The translations under genes were made by a program, and so were the position numbers. This document shows positions 23,047 through 27,134 of a stretch of DNA of 27,134 bases, piece by piece. How positions within the stretch are numbered: position 1 is the stretch's first letter; every line of letters begins with the position of its first letter. The notes beneath the pieces were generated by a model. It was not told the origin of the DNA. It did no database searches and worked only from the letters and a program-made list of their open reading frames with translations. Location of the stretch: the NCBI GenBank assembly GCA_910576845.1, contig CAJTJA010000031.1, positions 1 to 27,134 of the forward strand, read 5' to 3'. The stretch is from an uncultured Oscillibacter sp. (GTDB taxonomy: Bacteria > Bacillota > Clostridia > Oscillospirales > Oscillospiraceae).

Positions 23047-23721
23047 ATGGCTGGAGCCGTTCTCATAATCACCATTACAGACCGCAGCCGGGGCGGAGAG
23101 TTTGCCGCTTGGTTTCAGGCTCAGGGGGCTTCTCTGGTGCTGACGGCCTTGGGCCGGGGGACGGCCACTACGGAGGTTTTGGACTGTCTGGGCCTGGAAG
23201 CGGCGGAAAAGGTGGTGCTGATGCTGGCGGCTCCCCGCTCTTCCCGTCTGGTGCGGAAAGCGAGGCGGGAGCTGTGGCTGGATGTGCCGGGCCGGGGCAT
23301 CTTGATGACGGTCCCCATTTCCAGCATCGGGGGGGCCAAGGCAAGGGATTATCTGCTGCCATGGGAAGCGGAGGAAGAGGATATGGAAAAAGAAATCACC
23401 CACGAGCTGGTTGTGGTCATTACCAACCGGGGCCATACCGATCAGGTAATGGACGCCGCGCGCTCTGCCGGCGCCGCCGGCGGAACAACGATTCATGCCA
23501 AGGGCACCGGAACAGAGCTTGCCAGGAAGTTTTTTGGCATGTCCCTCGCGGCGGAAAAGGAGATGGTTTTCATTTTGGCTAAATCCGAGGACCGCAAGCC
23601 CATTATGAAAGCGGTTATGACGCAGGCGGGGATGAGCAGCCGCGCTCAGTCCGTGGTGTTTTCTGTGCCTGTGACGGATTTGGCAGGACTGCGTCTGCTG
23701 GAGGAGGAAGGAAACGCCTGA
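23047..23721 (+). CDS. Tandem PII-like signalling protein
   Basis: This 224-aa soluble protein consists of two PII-like (GlnB-fold) domains. Domain 1 spans about 3-98 (VLIITITDRSRGGEFAAWFQ, LGRGTATTEVLDCLGLE, KVVLMLAAP, RGILMTVPISSIGG). Domain 2 spans about 115-215 (HELVVVITNRGHTDQVMDAAR, HAKGTGTELARKFFGM, EMVFILAKSEDRKPIMKAVM, SVVFSVPVTDLAGL). Each has the beta-alpha-beta-beta-alpha-beta order and a glycine-rich segment where the T-loop would be, but not the uridylylated Tyr context of GlnB. PII proteins bind nucleotides or small ligands as trimers and regulate partners, often membrane transporters. The ATG at 23047 follows AAAGGGGG by 8 bases and is preferred over a TTG at 23026. It forms an operon with DUF1538. 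The ligand is unknown. Confidence 0.82.
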   Translation: MAGAVLIITITDRSRGGEFAAWFQAQGASLVLTALGRGTATTEVLDCLGLEAAEKVVLMLAAPRSSRLVRKARRELWLDVPGRGILMTVPISSIGGAKARDYLLPWEAEEEDMEKEITHELVVVITNRGHTDQVMDAARSAGAAGGTTIHAKGTGTELARKFFGMSLAAEKEMVFILAKSEDRKPIMKAVMTQAGMSSRAQSVVFSVPVTDLAGLRLLEEEGNA

Positions 23722-23726
23722 GGAAA

Positions 23727-23764
23727 GAGGTTCGGAAAAGCGCCGCTTTTCCGAACCTCCTTTC
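23727..23764 (+). terminator. Terminator of the DUF1538/PII-like operon
   Basis: GAGGTTCGGAAAAGC (23727-23741) and its exact complement (23745-23759) form a 15-bp stem with a 3-base loop, followed by CTTTC. It lies 5 bases after the stop. Confidence 0.8.
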
Positions 23765-23826
23765 AATTATGCTGAACCTGCCGCCGTTTCAGCGAGTCCG
23801 CCTGGCAGCTTGGCTCAGGGAAACGG

Positions 23827-24783
23827 TCAGGTTACCAGCAGTACTACGTATCCCGCATATAGCCCCAGCATCAGCACTCCCTGCCAACGGTAAAACCGCT
23901 CCGCCGCCAAAGGGGGAATTACCGCCGTGCAGCACAGCAGAAGACAGGCCGGCATGTCCAGCAGCGTCGTCTGGGTCCCGATGGTCAGCGCTCCGCCGCT
24001 GACAGCGGAGCACACGGGCAGAATCATGGTCAGATCTATGACATTCGCTCCAATAATATTTCCGACGGACATGGAGGCTTCCCTTTTGGCAATGGCCGTT
24101 AGCGTTGTCACCAGTTCGGGGAGGGATGTGCCAATGGCTACCATGGTTACGCCGATGATGCTGGCAGGCACTCCCATCAGCAGGGCCAGCTCGCTGCCAT
24201 AATCAATCAACAGCTTGGAGCCGGTGACGATAGCGGTGATACCCAAGACAAAGAGAAAGAGCTTCTCTACCATTTGCCGCCGGGAAACGGTGCGGCCCTT
24301 GGAACGGCTTTCCCTGCTTTTTGACATGCCGCTTTTGGCGTCCCGAAGATTGCTCCACAAGTAGGCGCCGAAAATGATGAACAGCAGCAGTCCCGGCGGT
24401 GTCTGCAGCACGCCGCCCCGGCAGAGAATCATCAGCAGCGCTGCGCCGATGACCATCAGCAGCGCCTTAAACTGGAACTGAGACCGTTTGACAGCCGACG
24501 GAATACACACCAGAGAGATGCCCAGAATCAGCCCCAGATTTGCGGTGACAGAGCCTACCGCATTTCCAACCGCCATGTCAACCTCTCCCTGAAGAGTCCC
24601 GGTGACGGAGACTGTCAGCTCCGGCAGTGTGGTTGCCAGGGAGACAATGGTCGCTCCGATAATGAACCGCGGGACACCGGTGGCCTCCGCAATCCATACG
24701 GCTCCGTCCAGGAACCAGTCCCCGCCTTTGATGATCAGCAGCAGGCCCAGCAAAAATAAGAGTACCGCAATCCAAATTTCCAT
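23827..24783 (-). CDS. CaxA-type Ca2+(Mn2+)/cation exchanger (YrbG family)
   Basis: This 318-aa inner-membrane antiporter has about ten transmembrane segments in two inverted halves split by a basic cytoplasmic loop (about 148-172: KSGMSKSRESRSKGR). Each half bears the alpha-repeat ion-binding motifs: GATIVSLATTLPEL (43-56) with GNAVGSVTAN (73-82), and GVTMVAIGTSLPEL (211-224) with GNIIGANVID (241-250). The two glutamates in TLPEL and SLPEL are the cation ligands. Family members exchange Ca2+ for Na+ or H+. The ATG at 24783 has the weak site GCGGTGG. A longer frame runs through the leader and is rejected. The leader carries what looks like a yybP-ykoY manganese riboswitch, which suggests Mn2+ export as a physiological task here. 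Confidence 0.92.
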   Translation of the reverse strand: MEIWIAVLLFLLGLLLIIKGGDWFLDGAVWIAEATGVPRFIIGATIVSLATTLPELTVSVTGTLQGEVDMAVGNAVGSVTANLGLILGISLVCIPSAVKRSQFQFKALLMVIGAALLMILCRGGVLQTPPGLLLFIIFGAYLWSNLRDAKSGMSKSRESRSKGRTVSRRQMVEKLFLFVLGITAIVTGSKLLIDYGSELALLMGVPASIIGVTMVAIGTSLPELVTTLTAIAKREASMSVGNIIGANVIDLTMILPVCSAVSGGALTIGTQTTLLDMPACLLLCCTAVIPPLAAERFYRWQGVLMLGLYAGYVVLLVT

Positions 24784-24800
24784 ACAATCCACCGCTTTCC

Positions 24801-25133
24801 AAAAAATCAGCGAGACTTTTATCCCATGGAACAACACCGGAACCCCGGCAGTTGTCCCACGGGATAAAAGTCTCGCTTTTGAAACCGTATATACAACCGA
24901 AGCATATTGAATAAAAAGATGCTTTTCCGGCATTCAAGGCGGGTTTTGTTTAGAGGAAAACTCCATGCAAAACAGCGAAAAGCCGGCTTGAACAATATGC
25001 GGCGGCAGAAAAATACAATTTCCCGGCGTGCCCGGGTGACAAAAATTATCACCGTGATGACGAGCGCGCCACGTTTTCCCGCCGGTCGTCCGAAGGAGCC
25101 CCGGCGTTGTTCGTAAGCTACTCTCTTTTATGA
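24801..25133 (-). promoter_or_regulatory. Probable yybP-ykoY manganese riboswitch with terminator
   Basis: Read on the minus strand, the leader opens with ATAAAAGAGAGTAGC (25131-25117), like the yybP-ykoY 5' element AAAGGGGAGTAGC. It returns with AGCGAGACTTTTAT (24877-24864), like its 3' element. ATAAAAG and CTTTTAT would pair as P1. An inner GTCATCACGG segment and a long variable arm bounded by GCATATTG/CAATATGC lie between. The 3' P1 strand can instead pair with 24825-24809 in a very long terminator hairpin (24877-24809) followed by a T-run (24807-24801), the classic ON-switch layout. A covariance search was not possible, so the assignment rests on motif pattern and the exchanger downstream. 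Confidence 0.72.
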
Positions 25134-25153
25134 GACCATGAGCTGTGAGACCA

Positions 25154-25182
25154 CTATAAGGAAATCATACACGCTTTGTCAA
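25154..25182 (-). promoter_or_regulatory. Promoter of the riboswitch/exchanger transcript
   Basis: On the minus strand, a consensus TTGACA (25182-25177), a 17-base spacer and TTATAG (25159-25154). The transcript would start near 25147, just before the aptamer. Confidence 0.8.
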
Positions 25183-25254
25183 CGCTGTCTTTGTCAAATT
25201 CGGGCGGCGGATTAGCGATGAAAAAAGAATTTACAATGTCTTTACAGGCTTGGG

Positions 25255-26316
25255 CTAAATCTCCGGATCAAACCCAATGTGCTTTACCAGCAGTTCCCGG
25301 CCTTCCGGTGTCTGGCCCTGTGGAAAAAAGCCGCAGTCCAGAAAAAAATGTCTCGCAGGAGAGGACGGCGGCGGGGCGGCAGATAAGGATTCCTGTCCTT
25401 GGCTTCTGGCGTATTGCACTGCCTGACCAATTAATTGGACGCCAAAGCCCCGCTTTCGGCAGTCTGAGCGGATATGCGCCAAGACAATCCGCCCGGTCTC
25501 TGGAATGAACCGGAGCAGCCCTACCGGCTCTTCCTTCAGGAAGCCCTCCAGGGTCAGGGGGGCAAGGGGAAGAGGACCGGACTCTCCCGCCTCCGCCCAG
25601 GCAGCGGACAGGCGGGCCTCCTGTCCCTCTAAAGGCTGGAACCAGAGGCCGGGTTCCAAAGCAAAGGCACGCCGGATAGGCTTTTCCTCCACCAAAAATT
25701 CCGGCGTCTTCAAGTGGCTGTTGTCGTTTTGATAAATTACCCGAAGACCGGCTTTATCGCCCTCCAGCAAGGAGACTGCTGTATTGTCTCCGGTGGGGGA
25801 TTTTGCTCCGGTGTCCCGGAGTGAAATGCCCTGGAGATTTGCCAGCAGCAGGCGGATGGCGTAGCCATGGGAAAAAACGGCGACGGTTTTACCACAGTTT
25901 TCTTCAGCGATGTCTTCTATGGCAGTCCGGAGCCGGTTCAGTACTGCTGCTGGGGTTTCTGCACCGGGAATGGACCAAATGTCCATCCGGCTGCCAAAGG
26001 CGGCCATGGCTTCGGGTGTGCGGCGTGCAATGTCGCCCCACGTTCGCTGTTCCCAGTCGCCTACGTAAATTTCCCGAAGATCGCGGCGGAGCTGCAGAGG
26101 CAGGCCTTTAGGCTTATAAATAGCGGAAGCGGTGGCTCGCGTACGGTAAAGGTCGCTGGCGTAGACGGCATCAATGTGGGTTTCGGCGAACCGGCGAGCT
26201 AGCGCCTTCACCTGCCGCCAGCCCCGATCCGTCAGGTTGCTGTCATGCTGCCCTTGAGCAATGCGGTAAAGATTGCCCTCTGCTTCGGCGTGGCGTATAA
26301 GATAAATGGTGGTCAT
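25255..26316 (-). CDS. Histidine phosphatase-GNAT acetyltransferase fusion
   Basis: The protein is 353 aa. Residues 1 to about 200 form a histidine phosphatase (phosphoglycerate mutase-like) domain. The RHG motif is LIRHAEAEGN (His9 is the phospho-acceptor), with LYRTRATAS (57-64), LREIYVGDWE (80-89, acid residue) and the second catalytic His150 in VAVFSHGYAIR. Residues from about 215 to the end resemble a GNAT N-acetyltransferase: PVGLLRFIPETGRIVLAHIRSDCRKRGFG (264 on) with the acetyl-CoA loop RKRGFGVQL (287-295), and a C-terminal strand HFFLDCGFFPQG. The ATG at 26316 follows AGGAGG by 7 bases. It stands alone with its own promoter. Neither substrate is evident. The phosphatase half could act on a small phosphometabolite, and the acyltransferase half lacks clues. 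Confidence 0.88.
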   Translation of the reverse strand: MTTIYLIRHAEAEGNLYRIAQGQHDSNLTDRGWRQVKALARRFAETHIDAVYASDLYRTRATASAIYKPKGLPLQLRRDLREIYVGDWEQRTWGDIARRTPEAMAAFGSRMDIWSIPGAETPAAVLNRLRTAIEDIAEENCGKTVAVFSHGYAIRLLLANLQGISLRDTGAKSPTGDNTAVSLLEGDKAGLRVIYQNDNSHLKTPEFLVEEKPIRRAFALEPGLWFQPLEGQEARLSAAWAEAGESGPLPLAPLTLEGFLKEEPVGLLRFIPETGRIVLAHIRSDCRKRGFGVQLIGQAVQYARSQGQESLSAAPPPSSPARHFFLDCGFFPQGQTPEGRELLVKHIGFDPEI

Positions 26317-26376
26317 TGTTCTGCCTCCTGAGACGCTTCATGACGTAAATGTGAAATGAGGGTTTTGTTTTTCCAT

Positions 26377-26405
26377 AGTATAGCGCGTTTCACAGCTTTT
26401 GGCAA
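26377..26405 (-). promoter_or_regulatory. Promoter of the phosphatase-GNAT gene
   Basis: On the minus strand, TTGCCA (26405-26400), a 17-base spacer and TATACT (26382-26377), about 60 bases before the ATG. Confidence 0.7.
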
Positions 26406-26437
26406 ATACCGGGGCGGTTTTTTCTTCTTTACTTGGG

Positions 26438-26443
26438 TATACT
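26438..26443 (+). promoter_or_regulatory. Candidate -10 element of the small glycine-rich gene
   Basis: TATACT (26438-26443) lies 28 bases before the GTG start. The -35 at 17-base spacing (CGGTTT) is poor. Confidence 0.35.
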
Positions 26444-26471
26444 GGAGGTGTGCTGAAAAGGAGTGAGTAAT

Positions 26472-26651
26472 GTGAAAAAGAGTACCGGATTTTTAATCGG
26501 TATGGGTGCCGGCTTGGCGGCCGGTGCAGCGGCGGGAATGATGGCGCCTCACAGCAAACAGGCCATGAAAACGCAGGTGGGTCAAGGAATTCACAAACTG
26601 GGTGTTGCGGTGGATCAGGCTGTGGACAACATTGCTTCCGAGATGCGCTGA
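26472..26651 (+). CDS. Small glycine-zipper protein, YtxH-like
   Basis: This 59-aa protein has a basic start (KKS), then a hydrophobic Gly/Ala-rich segment with repeated GxxxG-type spacing (FLIGMGAGLAAGAAAGMMAP, residues 6-25). An amphipathic tail containing KTQVGQGIHKLGVAVDQAVDNIASEM follows. This resembles short YtxH or glycine-zipper membrane proteins of Bacillota. The GTG at 26472 follows AAGGAG by 8 bases. An alternative GTG at 26463 overlaps the site and is less likely. A terminator follows 6 bases after the stop, so it is a one-gene unit. A stress or envelope role is often suggested for such proteins, but nothing here proves it. Confidence 0.75.
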   Translation: MKKSTGFLIGMGAGLAAGAAAGMMAPHSKQAMKTQVGQGIHKLGVAVDQAVDNIASEMR

Positions 26652-26657
26652 CAGGGT

Positions 26658-26686
26658 GGGGCGGGAAACTTTCCCGCCCCGCTTTT
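26658..26686 (+). terminator. Terminator of the glycine-zipper gene
   Basis: GGGGCGGGAA (26658-26667) and its complement (26671-26680) with a 3-base loop, followed by GCTTTT. Confidence 0.85.
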
Positions 26687-26722
26687 GTGAAAAATGAAAA
26701 TATAAAATTTCTAAAAAACCCC

Positions 26723-26751
26723 TTGACATTTTCTGCGGCCTTTGCTATTAT
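26723..26751 (+). promoter_or_regulatory. Promoter of tRNA-Ala
   Basis: A consensus TTGACA (26723-26728), a 17-base spacer and TATTAT (26746-26751), with an overlapping TATAAT three bases on. It lies 31 bases before the tRNA. Confidence 0.85.
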
Positions 26752-26782
26752 AATCAATGTTCTGATGCGGAACACCTGATAT

Positions 26783-26858
<76 letters not shown>

Positions 26859-26869
26859 GGAAAGAGAAG

Positions 26870-26902
26870 AGCCTTGGAACTTTGGTTTCCAAGGCTTTTT
26901 CT
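26870..26902 (+). terminator. Terminator of tRNA-Ala(GGC)
   Basis: AGCCTTGGAA (26870-26879) pairs with TTCCAAGGCT (26887-26896), followed by TTTTCTT. Confidence 0.88.
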
Positions 26903-26925
26903 TCGACTTGCTTTTGTGAATGTTT

Positions 26926-26965
26926 GAGTTCGCAGCTCAGTTGGGAGAGCGCACGGTTCGCATCC
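26926..26965 (+). pseudogene. Degenerate 5' half of a tRNA-Ala
   Basis: This stretch matches the start of the tRNA-Ala(CGC) at 27096 at roughly 34 of 39 positions, including the whole D arm (AGCTCAG, TGGGAGAGCGC) and the anticodon loop TTCGCAT. After GCATCC the match ends. No anticodon 3' strand, T arm or CCA follows. The anticodon stem would not pair. It is a tRNA remnant with no 3' half in the 130 bases after it. Confidence 0.7.
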
Positions 26966-27095
26966 ATAGTGAGACACATCCGACCCGATTTTCCGTTCCC
27001 CGTTTTCCTGTCCGATTTGTTGGACTTTCCCCTGAAAATCGAATATTCCAGAAATCCAAAATTCGCAACTTTTTTCGCACGAAAAGTGCCGATTT

Positions 27096-27134
27096 GGGCT
27101 CGTAGCTCAGCTGGGAGAGCGCTGCGTTCGCATC
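27096..27134 (+). tRNA. tRNA-Ala(CGC), 5' part, cut by window end
   Basis: GGGCTCG acceptor strand (27096-27102), then TAGCTCAGCTGGGAGAGC D arm and anticodon stem CTGCG (27122-27126) with loop TTCGCAT, giving anticodon CGC (27129-27131), which reads GCG. The 3' half lies beyond the window, so function cannot be fully confirmed. Confidence 0.75.

Overview
The window looks like chromosomal DNA of a moderately GC-rich anaerobic Bacillota, most like the Oscillospiraceae (Clostridium cluster IV). This is inferred from AGGAGG ribosome binding sites with many GTG and TTG starts, T-box control of a methionine transporter, HxlR, DUF4317 and DUF1538 proteins, and strong TTGACA/TATAAT-type promoters with 17-base spacers. 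No rRNA, CRISPR array, phage structural gene or intact transposase was seen.

Layout. 1-2661: leuS and its terminator. 2662-3218: a gene-free stretch holding a MITE-like repeat. 3219-4668: an nfeD-like/SPFH membrane pair. 4753-6150: a divergent HxlR regulator and radical SAM gene with a GTAC dyad between them. 6151-6513: a gap with a promoter and a dispersed repeat. 6514-7743: an RlmL-like RNA methyltransferase. 7851-7981: tRNA-Ser(CGA) and its terminator. 8078-8902 (minus): a DUF368 lipid-carrier translocase. 9081-12068: a methionine T-box and metNIQ. 12271-16459 (minus): a cell-wall cluster made of an FHA-SEDS glycosyltransferase fusion, a class B penicillin-binding protein, and two unknown small proteins. 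17121-17837: a basic coiled-coil protein. 18069-19847: an AT-rich TIR-domain gene, probably acquired. 20072-21223 (minus): a DUF4317 protein. 21465-23721: a DUF1538 membrane protein with a tandem PII-like protein. 23827-25182 (minus): a CaxA-type cation exchanger behind an apparent yybP-ykoY manganese riboswitch. 25255-26316 (minus): a histidine phosphatase-GNAT fusion. 26472-26686: a small glycine-zipper protein and terminator. 26723-27134: tRNA-Ala(GGC), a degenerate 5' tRNA half, and a tRNA-Ala(CGC) cut by the window end.

How the parts work together. Most of the window is housekeeping: translation, envelope synthesis and ion or amino acid transport. Several units carry their own RNA or protein control: Met T-box to metNIQ, Mn riboswitch to exchanger, HxlR to radical SAM, and possibly a PII-like sensor to DUF1538. 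The SEDS/PBP pair is a complete peptidoglycan polymerase plus transpeptidase unit whose polymerase carries a phosphothreonine-reading FHA domain. The most accessory-looking gene is the TIR protein, a candidate NAD-consuming immune effector. Two families of short dispersed repeats sit in the gaps beside the accessory and cell-wall genes.
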